In this document: positions 8,164 to 16,289 of the stretch, piece by piece | Layout: each line of letters opens with the position of its first letter | Position numbering within the stretch: the stretch's first letter is position 1 | Assembly: GCF_015644585.1 (NCBI RefSeq) | Contig: NZ_JADOBI010000016.1 | Span: 1-64,000 of the forward strand | Direction: 5' to 3' | DNA: 64,000 nucleotides | DNA from: Rahnella laticis | GTDB lineage: Bacteria; Pseudomonadota; Gammaproteobacteria; Enterobacterales; Enterobacteriaceae | Position numbers and translations under genes: made by a program | The notes under the pieces: generated by a model | The model's database searches: none | Told to the model about the DNA's origin: nothing | Seen by the model: the letters and a program-made list of their open reading frames with translations, nothing else

Positions 8164-9186
8164 TCAACAAATGCGGGGTAAAGGTTCGGTATGTGGCAGC
8201 ATCAGCTGTCGGGAAACGCCCAGCGCGCCGCGCAGACAGACCTGCGGATTTTCGGTGACCTCGCCGATCGTCGCGGCGTCCGCGCCCAGCGGATGCTTTC
8301 GCAATAAATTCAGTACCCTTTCTTCCGCCTGCGCAGAAACCACCGCCACCAGCTTGCCTTCATTGGCAAAATTCAGCGGTTCCAGCCCCAGCAGTTCGCA
8401 AATTCCCCGTACCGCAGGTTTGACCGGTAGCGCATTTTCATCAATGGAAATACCGAAACCGCTGGCTTCGCTGAACTCATGCAAAATCGCGTTCACCCCG
8501 CCGCGTGTCGCATCGCGCAGGGCGTGGACGCCGGAAACGGCGCGCAGCGGCGCAACCATTGGCGCCAGCACGGCGCAGTCGCTCTGGATACCGAGATCCA
8601 TTCCCAGCTGCTCGCGGAGATTGAGAATGGTGGCGCCGTGATCTCCCAGCGTACCGCTGACGATCACTTTGTCTCCGCACTGAATCTGCCCTGCGCCCCA
8701 CGCCACATCGCCTGGGATCACGCCGATCCCGGCGGTGTTAATGAAAATCTTGTCAGCTGCGCCGCGCTGCACGACTTTGGTGTCGCCGGTGACAATGGCG
8801 ATCCCCGCCTCGCGCGCGGTTTGCGCCATCAGGCTGACAATTTTCTGCAAATCCTCCATCGGCAAACCCTCTTCCAGAATGAATCCGCAGGAGAGATACG
8901 CCGGTGTTGCGCCGCTGACGGACAAATCGTTTGCCGTGCCGCACACCGCCAGTTTGCCGATATTGCCGCCGGGAAAGAAAATCGGATCAACGACATAGCT
9001 GTCGGTGGTGAAAGCCAGACGATCGCCCTGCTGGCTCAGCGCGGCCAGCGATAACCGCGCGCCGTCTTCGCGTTCGTTGAGCCACGGGTTATCAAATGCG
9101 CTGAGAAACATTCGTTCAATCATCTGCTGCATCGCGCGGCCACCGCTGCCGTGCGCCATCGTCACTACGTCATTGCGCTCGCTCAT
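8164..9186 (-). CDS. hypE: hydrogenase maturation protein HypE (carbamoyl dehydratase)
   Basis: The 340-residue HypE ends in PRIC; its terminal Cys accepts the carbamoyl group from HypF and is dehydrated with ATP to the thiocyanate that supplies the CN ligands of the [NiFe] centre. The PurM-like N-terminal ATP-binding region (HGSGGRAMQQMIERMF, TTDSYVVDPIFFPGGNIGKL) and a C-terminal AIRS-like domain are both present. The start ATG overlaps the hypD stop by four bases, indicating translational coupling. It works in the cytoplasm with HypF, HypC and HypD. Confidence 0.97.
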   Translation of the reverse strand: MSERNDVVTMAHGSGGRAMQQMIERMFLSAFDNPWLNEREDGARLSLAALSQQGDRLAFTTDSYVVDPIFFPGGNIGKLAVCGTANDLSVSGATPAYLSCGFILEEGLPMEDLQKIVSLMAQTAREAGIAIVTGDTKVVQRGAADKIFINTAGIGVIPGDVAWGAGQIQCGDKVIVSGTLGDHGATILNLREQLGMDLGIQSDCAVLAPMVAPLRAVSGVHALRDATRGGVNAILHEFSEASGFGISIDENALPVKPAVRGICELLGLEPLNFANEGKLVAVVSAQAEERVLNLLRKHPLGADAATIGEVTENPQVCLRGALGVSRQLMLPHTEPLPRIC

Positions 9187-10343
9187 CCTGCCACCTTCTG
9201 TTTCATCTCTTGCTGTTCTTGTGCGGGTTCATTTTCCTGATACCGGTACTGATACCAGGCGGCGCAGGATCCTTCGGAGGAGACCATCAGCGCGCCAAAG
9301 GCGTTATGCGGCGTGCAGCCGGTGCCAAACAACGGGCATTCATGCGGCTTGCAGCGTCCTGTCAGCACGTCGCCGCAGCGCGAACGCGGGTCATCGGCCA
9401 CCGATTGAACCTGCGGGCTGAAACGGCGTTCGGCGTCGAAGGCCGAATAGGTTTCCGTCAGGGAAATCCCTGACGCTTCGATAAGCCCCAGCCCGCGCCA
9501 TTCGCTGCTACCGGAAAGCTGAAAGACTTCGCGGATCGCGTTTTGTGCCAGCACATTACCCTCTTCGGGTACGATGCGCCGGTATTGGTTTTCGGTTTTA
9601 CACGATGCCTCGCAAACTTGTTCCACCAGCATTAAAACGCTTTGCAGCATATCCAGCGGCTCAAACCCGCTGACCACCAGCGGTTTACCGAATTGCGTAT
9701 TGATGAAATGGTACGGCGCAGTGCCGATCACCATGCTGACGTGGCCGGGCGCGAGAAAAGCGTCGATACGGACATCGTCTTGTTGCAGCAAACTGCGTAA
9801 CGTCGGGATCAGGCTGATGTGCTGGCAAAAAACGCTGAAATTGGTCAGCCCTTCGCGCCGCGCCTGTTGCAGCGTGACCGCCGTCACCGGCAGCGTGGTT
9901 TCAAAACCGAGCGCGAAAAATACCACCTGCCGCTGCGGGTTTTCCCGCGCCAGTTTCAGGGCATCGAGCGGCGAATAGACCACCCGCACATCCGCGCCGC
10001 GTTCGCGCGCATTCAGCAGCGAACCCTGTTTTCCCGGCACCCGCAGCGCATCGCCAAAGGTGCAGAAAATCACGTCCGGGTGGGCCACAATTTCGCAGCA
10101 GGCGTCAATCCGCCCCATCGGCAACACGCACACCGGGCAGCCAGGGCCGTGGATAAATTCCAGCTGCGGGGGCAGCAGTTTATCCAGACCAAATTTGAAA
10201 ATAGCGTGCGTATGACCGCCGCAGACTTCCATAATTTGCATCGGCTTTTCAGCGGTATACGGCAGTTGTGCCGCCCGTTTATGCAGGCGTTCAATCAGCG
10301 TTTTCGCCAGCTTCGGGTCGCGGAATTCATCGACAAAACGCAT
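9183..10343 (-). CDS. hypD: hydrogenase maturation protein HypD
   Basis: A 386-residue iron-sulfur protein forming the scaffold with HypC on which Fe(CN)2CO is assembled. Motifs visible in order: CGGHTHAI, HGPGCPVCVLP and GFETTLPVT for the active-site thiols, and the C-terminal Cys cluster CGDVLTGRCKPHECPLFGTGC that binds [4Fe-4S]. It overlaps hypC by one base and hypE by four, so it sits inside a tightly coupled operon. Slightly longer than E. coli HypD (373) because of a short C-terminal tail. Confidence 0.97.
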   Translation of the reverse strand: MRFVDEFRDPKLAKTLIERLHKRAAQLPYTAEKPMQIMEVCGGHTHAIFKFGLDKLLPPQLEFIHGPGCPVCVLPMGRIDACCEIVAHPDVIFCTFGDALRVPGKQGSLLNARERGADVRVVYSPLDALKLARENPQRQVVFFALGFETTLPVTAVTLQQARREGLTNFSVFCQHISLIPTLRSLLQQDDVRIDAFLAPGHVSMVIGTAPYHFINTQFGKPLVVSGFEPLDMLQSVLMLVEQVCEASCKTENQYRRIVPEEGNVLAQNAIREVFQLSGSSEWRGLGLIEASGISLTETYSAFDAERRFSPQVQSVADDPRSRCGDVLTGRCKPHECPLFGTGCTPHNAFGALMVSSEGSCAAWYQYRYQENEPAQEQQEMKQKVAG

Positions 10344-10627
10344 TATCTGGCCTCCCCCGCGCCGAGAAACAGCGCGACATCGGCTTCCACTTCTTCCATG
10401 GCGTGCAGCGCCGCCAGCGTTTCCTGCGCTTCGTGTTCATCGAGACGGCTCAGCGCAAAACCGACGTGAATTAACACCCAGCCGCCAATCAGCTGTTCGC
10501 GTTCACTGATGCCTTCACAGACCAGCGCGATATTCACCTCACGCCGCAAGCCGCAAACTTCTGCCCACGCGTGATCGGGCTGTTGCTCATGCAGCGCAAC
10601 GATTTGCCCCGGAATGCCTATGCACAT
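10343..10627 (-). CDS. hypC: hydrogenase maturation chaperone HypC
   Basis: A 94-residue HypC/HupF-family chaperone. It begins [10 protein letters not shown]; the Cys after Met1 is the essential ligand that carries the iron moiety to the HycE precursor. I chose ATG 10627 over an upstream in-frame ATG because the family invariably starts with MC. The start overlaps the end of hypB by 10 bases. No second hypC/hybG-like gene is in the window, so this one presumably serves HycE. Confidence 0.95.
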   Translation of the reverse strand: MCIGIPGQIVALHEQQPDHAWAEVCGLRREVNIALVCEGISEREQLIGGWVLIHVGFALSRLDEHEAQETLAALHAMEEVEADVALFLGAGEAR

Positions 10628-11424
10628 CGCTGCTGCTCCAGCCACGCCAGCCACTCGTCCATGCCTTCGCCGGTGGTGGCGGAAAGGCGGATCACTTCAA
10701 TTTCCGGGTTCACCTGCCGCGCATTGGCGATGCAGGTTTCGACGTCAAAACTGACGTACGGCAGCAGGTCGATTTTATTGAGGATCATCAGGCGCGAGGC
10801 CGCAAACATATGCGGATATTTCAGCGGTTTGTCTTCGCCTTCAGTGACGGAAAGCACCGCCACTTTATGCCGTTCGCCGAGATCAAAACTGGCCGGACAC
10901 ACCAGATTGCCGACATTTTCGATAAACAGCAGGCTGTTATTGTTCGGCGACAGCTGATGTACCGCGTCATGCACCATTTGCGCATCCAGATGGCAACCTT
11001 TGCCGGTATTCACCTGAATCGCCGGAACGCCGGTCGCGCGGATACGGTCAGCATCGTTGGTAGTTTGCTGATCGCCTTCCACCACCGCGCAGTCGAAATA
11101 TGGCGCGAGACGGGTCAGCGTGCTGGTCAGCAGCGTCGTTTTGCCGGAACCGGGGCTGGACACCAGATTCAGCGCCAGAATGGCGGCCTGCGCAAAATGC
11201 TCGCGGTTATGCGCGGCAATATGATTGTTCTTAGCCAGCACATCCATTTCGATATCCACCAGCCGACGCGGCGCAAACGGCAAACCGTGCGAATGGCCGT
11301 GTTCGTGGCCATGCGAATGCTCATGATGAGAATGCTCACGATGAGAATGTTCATTGTGAGAATGTTCGCTGCTGACGCCTTCAATCCGAAGCTCGCCGCT
11401 GGCACAACCGCAGGTACTGCACAT
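10618..11424 (-). CDS. hypB: nickel-inserting GTPase HypB with a His-rich metal-binding stretch
   Basis: A 268-residue SIMIBI-class GTPase. The N-terminus MCSTCGC is the CxxCGC high-affinity nickel site. Residues 20-46 hold 13 histidines in repeated EHSHx pentads. The G domain follows: P-loop [11 protein letters not shown] (~89-99), [18 protein letters not shown] and the [10 protein letters not shown]4 motif. E. coli HypB lacks such a long His tract, so this protein probably also stores or sequesters nickel, as in rhizobial HypB. It delivers nickel to HycE with HypA. It ends overlapping hypC. Confidence 0.97.
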   Translation of the reverse strand: MCSTCGCASGELRIEGVSSEHSHNEHSHREHSHHEHSHGHEHGHSHGLPFAPRRLVDIEMDVLAKNNHIAAHNREHFAQAAILALNLVSSPGSGKTTLLTSTLTRLAPYFDCAVVEGDQQTTNDADRIRATGVPAIQVNTGKGCHLDAQMVHDAVHQLSPNNNSLLFIENVGNLVCPASFDLGERHKVAVLSVTEGEDKPLKYPHMFAASRLMILNKIDLLPYVSFDVETCIANARQVNPEIEVIRLSATTGEGMDEWLAWLEQQRCA

Positions 11425-11453
11425 AGTTTTCTCCCCGGGTTTACGGATACCCG

Positions 11454-11798
11454 TTATTCGATTTCAATACGTTTGATTTTCATGCCGTCGTCAGCGATCA
11501 CCCGCACATGGCGGCCGCCGCATTCCGGGCAAAGCAGCACGTCGGGGCGGAGCAGACGGATATCTTTCTGGCAATCGTGACACCAGCTTTGCGCCGCGGG
11601 CGTATCGAGATGCAATACGCAGCCTTCGGCGACTGTTTCCCGACACGCCAGCTCAAAACAAAATTGCAACGCTTCCGGCTCGACGCAGGAAAACGCGCCA
11701 ATTTCCATCCATACCGCAGTTATTCTCCGCGCATTATTTTGCTGGCCAAATTCCTGAATTATTTCCACGGCATTCTGGCACAGCGTTATTTCGTGCAT
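11454..11798 (-). CDS. hypA: hydrogenase nickel incorporation protein HypA
   Basis: A 114-residue nickel metallochaperone. It starts [11 protein letters not shown]; His2 is the nickel ligand. Two CxxC pairs (WCHDCQ and LCPECGG) form the structural zinc site. ATG 11798 is preceded by GGGAGAGGG and matches the family start; an in-frame ATG at 11840 lies inside the sigma-54 promoter and is rejected. It is the first gene of the leftward hypABCDE-fhlA operon, 29 bp before hypB. Confidence 0.95.
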   Translation of the reverse strand: MHEITLCQNAVEIIQEFGQQNNARRITAVWMEIGAFSCVEPEALQFCFELACRETVAEGCVLHLDTPAAQSWCHDCQKDIRLLRPDVLLCPECGGRHVRVIADDGMKIKRIEIE

Positions 11799-11835
11799 AT
11801 TTCCCTCTCCCGATAGAGTCAGAAAAAGGGACTTT

Positions 11836-11851
11836 TGCAATATTAATGCCA
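11836..11851 (-). promoter_or_regulatory. sigma-54 promoter of the hypABCDE-fhlA operon
   Basis: On the minus strand the sequence is TGGCATTAATATTGCA: TGGCAtt-N4-TTGCA, with -24 GG and -12 GC correctly spaced. It lies about 38 bp before the hypA start. Sigma-54 control of hyp by FhlA is established in E. coli. Confidence 0.85.
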
Positions 11852-11903
11852 GAGTTCATCACGCTTATTAAAAGGCCGGACTTTCCCGGTGACGAAATTA
11901 ATG

Positions 11904-11917
11904 CGTCATAACTGTCG
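11904..11917. promoter_or_regulatory. candidate FhlA operator between hypA and hycA
   Basis: CGTCATAACTGTCG is one of three related 14-bp near-palindromes in the island (others at 12678 and 20348). It lies 53 bp upstream of the hyp sigma-54 promoter and 108 bp upstream of the hyc one, a typical enhancer position for both. The adjoining GTGTCATCGACAC (11925-11937) and GACGAAAT (11891-11898) may be half-sites. Assignment to FhlA is inference. Confidence 0.55.
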
Positions 11918-12024
11918 AAATAAGGTGTCATCGACACGCCATTTATTCGTCCGAGTTGAACCACGAACGAAAAAAAACACCTAACCCAATGATTTAAAAT
12001 CATTAATAAAATAAATATCGAAAC

Positions 12025-12040
12025 TGGCACGTTTTATGCC
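12025..12040 (+). promoter_or_regulatory. sigma-54 promoter of the hyc operon
   Basis: TGGCACGTTTTATGCC: the -24 element TGGCACG is a perfect consensus match, and -12 reads ATGC instead of TTGC. Predicted transcription start is near 12052, leaving a ~70-nt leader before the chosen hycA start. Confidence 0.85.
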
Positions 12041-12122
12041 CTTAGAGGATTATGCGCCATTTTTTTGTCGTCACGGGGCGATGAAAATGACACTCACGCA
12101 CAACACAATAACAGGGTATGAC

Positions 12123-12590
12123 ATGAGCACTCTCAGCGAACTGACCACGAAGGCCGATTATATCGCCAGCAAAAACAGCCATCTGAAATCACAGTGGCGC
12201 ACTTACCAAAACAGCCTGATTCAGGCGGTAACCCATTCAAATAAGAAGATTAATCACGAGTTCTCCTGTGGCGAAGATCAGGACATTCGCTTCACGCTAT
12301 TCAACTATTTCACCGTCAGCATTCACCTGAGCGATGACTTCTACAGTCAGGACATCGTGTACAGCCTGAACATGGCGCACAACGGTGAAGAGCCTGATTT
12401 CAAAACCTTTGCCCACGCCGCGCTGAGCGAAGAAGGTAAGATCGACGGCACCGTGGATATCCACGATAAAAACGCCGTTCTGGAACATTATCTCAATAAG
12501 ATTTCCGCGATTTATCAGTGTATTTACGACTCCCTGCACAGCAATCAGCCTATTGCGGCGCAATTAGAAAAATTACTTAGCCACGCCTGA
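12123..12590 (+). CDS. hycA: formate hydrogenlyase regulatory protein HycA
   Basis: A 155-residue protein similar to E. coli HycA along its length (ELTTKADYIA near the N-terminus, AVLEHYLNKISAIYQCIYDSL near the C-terminus). HycA negatively regulates the formate regulon by counteracting FhlA; the mechanism is not fully known. ATG 12123 was chosen because it matches the E. coli N-terminus and lies downstream of the predicted transcription start; the in-frame ATG at 12036 lies inside the promoter. AGGG sits 7 bases before it. First gene of the hyc operon. Confidence 0.92.
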   Translation: MSTLSELTTKADYIASKNSHLKSQWRTYQNSLIQAVTHSNKKINHEFSCGEDQDIRFTLFNYFTVSIHLSDDFYSQDIVYSLNMAHNGEEPDFKTFAHAALSEEGKIDGTVDIHDKNAVLEHYLNKISAIYQCIYDSLHSNQPIAAQLEKLLSHA

Positions 12591-12677
12591 TTCATATTCA
12601 GAAATACATTATTACGCCGGTCTGACGGAAATATTTTCCCGCGTCATTTGATTACCGGTTTTTACGGGGATTAATTC

Positions 12678-12691
12678 CGACATAAATGTCG
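12678..12691. promoter_or_regulatory. candidate FhlA operator in the hycA-hycB gap
   Basis: CGACATAAATGTCG, five-base arms CGACA/TGTCG in an otherwise matching 14-mer shared with the hyp-hyc and hydN upstream regions. In E. coli an FhlA site also lies between hycA and hycB. Confidence 0.55.
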
Positions 12692-12711
12692 AAATGTCAA
12701 TTTAAGTGCCG

Positions 12712-12733
12712 ATTTCGTCACCTTTGACGAAAT
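12712..12733. promoter_or_regulatory. perfect 9-bp inverted repeat just before hycB
   Basis: ATTTCGTCA-CCTT-TGACGAAAT, ending 14 bases before the hycB start. The ACGAAAT half resembles the published E. coli FhlA consensus half-site (ACGAAATG), so it may be a second FhlA half-site pair; alternatively it forms an mRNA hairpin that modulates hycB translation after hycA. Confidence 0.5.
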
Positions 12734-12747
12734 GAAAAGGAGACTTC

Positions 12748-13374
12748 ATGAGTCGCGTCGCCGCCATGAATCAATATGTGATAGCCGATCCGAAACTGTG
12801 TATCGGCTGCAACACCTGTATGGCCAGCTGTTCGCAGGAACATCAGCTGCACGGCTTGCAGTCTGCGCCCCGTTTGCAGGTGATGCGCAACCGGCTGGAT
12901 TCCGCACCGGTCATGTGCCACCAGTGTGAAGATGCCCCGTGCGCGCAGGTCTGCCCGGTCAATGCCATCACCCGTCAGGACGAGGCCATTCACCTCAACG
13001 AAAGCCTGTGCGTGAGCTGCAAACTGTGCGGAATTGCCTGCCCGTTTGGCGCGATCACCTTTTCCGGCAGTTCGCCGCTGGATATTCCGCGCAACTGTAA
13101 TACCTCAAAAGCGCTGCCCGCCCCGCAAGCACCGCGCGCCGTCAGCCCGTTCCTGGATTGCGTACCCGGATTGCGCGCCGTGGCGGTGAAATGCGATTTA
13201 TGCAGTTTTAGCCCGGACGGACCGGCGTGCATCAAAACCTGCCCGACGCAGGCCATTACGCTGGTTACCGCCAGTCTGGCCGAACACAGCAGCCAGCAAA
13301 AACGCCTGAATGCGATGAACGCCTTCCCTGCCGGTTATTCCACCTTCACCACGCCTGACGCGGGGGCCAAATAA
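12748..13374 (+). CDS. hycB: formate hydrogenlyase electron-transfer subunit HycB
   Basis: A 208-residue polyferredoxin that docks FdhF to the membrane arm and passes electrons to HycF/HycG. Four [4Fe-4S] cysteine groups are visible: CIGCNTCMASC, CHQCEDAPCAQVC, CVSCKLCGIAC and CDLCSFSPDGPACIKTC. AAGGAG lies 7 bases before ATG 12748. E. coli HycB begins at the equivalent of an internal Met (12766), so six extra N-terminal residues are possible but not certain. It overlaps hycC by one base (TAATG). Confidence 0.96.
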   Translation: MSRVAAMNQYVIADPKLCIGCNTCMASCSQEHQLHGLQSAPRLQVMRNRLDSAPVMCHQCEDAPCAQVCPVNAITRQDEAIHLNESLCVSCKLCGIACPFGAITFSGSSPLDIPRNCNTSKALPAPQAPRAVSPFLDCVPGLRAVAVKCDLCSFSPDGPACIKTCPTQAITLVTASLAEHSSQQKRLNAMNAFPAGYSTFTTPDAGAK

Positions 13375-15281
13375 TGACGGCTTTGTTTGCTTTAGAACCC
13401 GCCTCTTTGCTGGCGCTGGCGCTGCTTATCTGGCTGGTGAGCGGCGTGGCGGGCTGGGTATTTTCTGCCGCCGCACGGCTCAGCAGCCTGATTTCCGGGC
13501 TGGGCGGCATGCTGGCCTCTGCGGCGGTCATCGTCGCGGCTTTTGAGACCGTTCACCGCGGCGGCGCAGTGCAGACAGTGGCGCTGCCCGCGCTGCCTTT
13601 CACCGCTGAACTCAGCCCGCTGAACGGATTGTTATTGCTGGCAATGTCAGTCACGGCGCTGTTTTGCAGCCTGTACGCCTGGGCGTGGCTGGCGGGAACG
13701 ACGTCACGTAAACGCGCCCGCACCGGCTTGTTGTGCAACGTCCTGATGGCGGCGCTGACAGCGGCGGCGGTCGCAAATAACGCCATTGAACTGCTGGTGA
13801 TGATGGAACTGGCCGCGCTGTGCGCCTACTTCCTGATCGTACAAACCGACGATGTGAAAAGCCGCCGTGCGGGTCTGAATCAGTTTTTATCAGGCCGCCT
13901 CGGCACCGTTTGCCTGATTCTGGCGTTCACCGTTTTACATCAGGTCAGCGGTAGTCTGGATTTTGACGTTCTGCGCCACACCGCCTTCCCGGCGGGCACA
14001 AAATCGCTGGCCTTCCTGCTGGCGCTGGCGGGCTTCGGGCTTTACGCCGGGATTATTCCGCTGCACGCCTGGGTGCCGCAGTCGCATTCCAGCGCACCGG
14101 CGCATGCCGCAGCGCTGTTCTCTTCCGTGCTGATGAAAATCGGCATTATTGGCATCGTAAAAGTCGGTCTGGATTTGCTCGGCGCACCGCCACTCTGGTG
14201 GGGCCTGCTGGTGTTGTTGCTGGCAATCCTGACCGCGTTTATCGGCGGGCTGTACGCGCTGATGGAACACGATATTCGCCGTCTGCTGGCCTATCACACG
14301 CTGGAAAACGTCGGGATTATTCTGCTTGGCGTCGGCGGTGCGATGACCGGTGTGGCGCTGAATATGCCGGAACTGGCGGCGCTGGCGCTGCTGGCCGGAT
14401 TGTTCCATCTGTTCAACCACGGTCTGTTTAAAACCGCGCTGTTCCTCGGTGCCGGTGAAATTGAAATGCAGACCGGCATAAAGGATATGGAAAAACTCGG
14501 CGGTATCGCCCGTCTGATGCCGTGGACCGCCGTGGCGATGCTTGTCGCGCTGATGTCGATGGCCGCGTTGCCGCCGCTTAACGGCTTTGCCAGCGAATGG
14601 CTGCTGTATCAGTCACTGTTCCAGCTGAGCGCCGCGCCGCTGTTTATCGCACGTCTGCTCGGCCCGCTGCTGGCCGTCGGGCTGGCACTCACCGGCGCGC
14701 TGGCGCTGATGTGCGTGGCGAAAGTTTTCGGCGTGACGTTTCTTGGCGCGCCGCGCAGTAAGGCGGCAGAAGATGCGACGCCTGCCCCGCTGGCTATGAC
14801 GCTGAGCAGCGTTTTGCTGGCGCTGCTGTGCGTCATTTTCGGTGTCGCCTCACCGTGGATTATTCCGCACTTCGCCGCCGTTGCCGCTTCCATTCTGAAC
14901 GCGCCTGTTTTGCAAACCGCGCAGCACGGCGCGGTGTTCTCCCCGACCTCCGCCGTTTCCGCCCCGATGGTGGCGATCCTGCTTTTGGGGATGCCGTTAT
15001 TGCCGTGGATTATTGCCGCCGTTCTGCGCGGTGCCCGCATGCCAAACCGTCTGCGCGGCGACGCCTGGGCCTGTGGCTACGGGCATTCCGCTGACATGGT
15101 GGTCACCGCGACCGGTTTTACCCAGCCCCTGCGCGTGATGTTTGGCCCGCTGTACCGCCTGCGCCAGCACGTCATGCCCGCAAAACTGGTGAGCACGCTG
15201 CATCAGGGCTGGCTCGGGGCTTTCTGCCGTCGTCTGGCTTTCATCGAACTGGCCGTGTTGCTGGTCGTGGCTTTTGCCTGA
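13374..15281 (+). CDS. hycC: formate hydrogenlyase membrane subunit HycC (NuoL/antiporter-like)
   Basis: A 635-residue polytopic membrane protein of the complex I NuoL/Mrp antiporter superfamily (E. coli HycC 608). Hydrophobic helices run throughout; conserved features include the charged HAWVPQSHSSAPAHAAALFSS-type segment and [17 protein letters not shown] with Lys and His residues in the proton path. It is the only antiporter-like subunit in the locus, which identifies the complex as FHL-1 rather than FHL-2 (Hyf). It may couple formate oxidation to ion movement. Translationally coupled to hycB. Confidence 0.95.
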   Translation: MTALFALEPASLLALALLIWLVSGVAGWVFSAAARLSSLISGLGGMLASAAVIVAAFETVHRGGAVQTVALPALPFTAELSPLNGLLLLAMSVTALFCSLYAWAWLAGTTSRKRARTGLLCNVLMAALTAAAVANNAIELLVMMELAALCAYFLIVQTDDVKSRRAGLNQFLSGRLGTVCLILAFTVLHQVSGSLDFDVLRHTAFPAGTKSLAFLLALAGFGLYAGIIPLHAWVPQSHSSAPAHAAALFSSVLMKIGIIGIVKVGLDLLGAPPLWWGLLVLLLAILTAFIGGLYALMEHDIRRLLAYHTLENVGIILLGVGGAMTGVALNMPELAALALLAGLFHLFNHGLFKTALFLGAGEIEMQTGIKDMEKLGGIARLMPWTAVAMLVALMSMAALPPLNGFASEWLLYQSLFQLSAAPLFIARLLGPLLAVGLALTGALALMCVAKVFGVTFLGAPRSKAAEDATPAPLAMTLSSVLLALLCVIFGVASPWIIPHFAAVAASILNAPVLQTAQHGAVFSPTSAVSAPMVAILLLGMPLLPWIIAAVLRGARMPNRLRGDAWACGYGHSADMVVTATGFTQPLRVMFGPLYRLRQHVMPAKLVSTLHQGWLGAFCRRLAFIELAVLLVVAFA

Positions 15282-15291
15282 GGAACTGACT

Positions 15292-16245
15292 ATGAATTTT
15301 CCCTTTTTGCTGAACAGTTCTCTGTGGCCGCTGGCGCTTATCCAGGCCATCGCGCTGCTGGCGGTGGCTCCGTTGTTCGCCGGATTCAGCCGCGTCATGC
15401 GCGCCCGGATGCACAACCGCCGCGGGCCGGGGGTATTACAGGAATACCGTGATATCGCCAAATTACTCAAACGCCAGAGTGTGGCACCGGCGGCGTCCGG
15501 CCCGGCGTTTCGCAGCATGCCGTATCTGCTCACCGGCGGGTTGCTGGTTATCGCCACCGCCCTGCCGGTGGTCACGCTGGCTTCGCCGATGGGCGCAGCG
15601 GGCGACCTGATTACCGTGATTTATCTGTTTGCCGTGGTGCGCTTTGTGTTTGCCATCGCCGGGCTGGATACCGGCAGCACGTTCACCGGCATCGGCGCCA
15701 GCCGTGAAGCGGTTTTGGGCGTGCTGGTGGAACCGATCCTGTTGCTCGGCCTGTGGATCGCCGCGCTGGTGGCCGGTTCCACCTCGCTGGGCGCGATTGC
15801 TGCCCTCGTGCTGCACTGGCCGGTGTCGTCTTCCCTGACGCTCATTCTGGCCGGTCTGGCCTGTGCGTTTGCCACGTATATCGAAATGGGCAAATTGCCG
15901 TTTGATATGGCCGAAGCCGAGCAGGAATTACAGGAAGGCCCGCTGACCGAATATTCCGGTGCCGCGCTGGGCGTGCTGAAAATCGGCATCAGCCTGAAAC
16001 AACTGGTGGTGTTGCAGCTGTTTCTTGGCCTGTTCTTCCCGTTCGGGCAGGTGGATCACATCACGCCGGTGGCATTGCTGACTGCCGTGGTGCTGAGCCT
16101 GGTGAAACTGCTGATCGCCGTTTTTCTGGTGGCGCTTATCGAAAACAGCGTCGCCCGTCTGCGTTTTCTCAAAACCTCCCGCACCACATGGGCGGGCTTC
16201 GGGCTGGCATTTCTGGCGCTGGTTTCCTGGCTGGTCGCAGGCTGA
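15292..16245 (+). CDS. hycD: formate hydrogenlyase membrane subunit HycD (NuoH-like)
   Basis: A 317-residue membrane protein homologous to complex I NuoH. Signature segments: HNRRGPGVLQEYRDI, GASREAVLGVLVEP and EMGKLPFDMAEAEQELQEGP, the last facing the hydrogenase module. About eight hydrophobic helices are expected. ATG 15292 follows TGAGGAAC at suitable spacing; a start at 15274 would overlap hycC. It anchors HycE/HycG to the inner face of the membrane. Confidence 0.95.
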   Translation: MNFPFLLNSSLWPLALIQAIALLAVAPLFAGFSRVMRARMHNRRGPGVLQEYRDIAKLLKRQSVAPAASGPAFRSMPYLLTGGLLVIATALPVVTLASPMGAAGDLITVIYLFAVVRFVFAIAGLDTGSTFTGIGASREAVLGVLVEPILLLGLWIAALVAGSTSLGAIAALVLHWPVSSSLTLILAGLACAFATYIEMGKLPFDMAEAEQELQEGPLTEYSGAALGVLKIGISLKQLVVLQLFLGLFFPFGQVDHITPVALLTAVVLSLVKLLIAVFLVALIENSVARLRFLKTSRTTWAGFGLAFLALVSWLVAG

Positions 16246-16289
16246 CCTGACATTTTTCTTATCCCGCCACGGCGGGAAGAGGCTTTGCA

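Noticed and set aside
7138-8181. 347-codon open frame antisense to fhlA
   Set aside because: It mirrors the third-position GC bias of fhlA, which is a clear full-length homologue; the antisense product is Gln/Arg/His-rich and matches nothing I know.
12036-12122. Upstream ATG for hycA at 12036
   Set aside because: It lies within the sigma-54 promoter, before the predicted transcription start, and has no counterpart in E. coli HycA.
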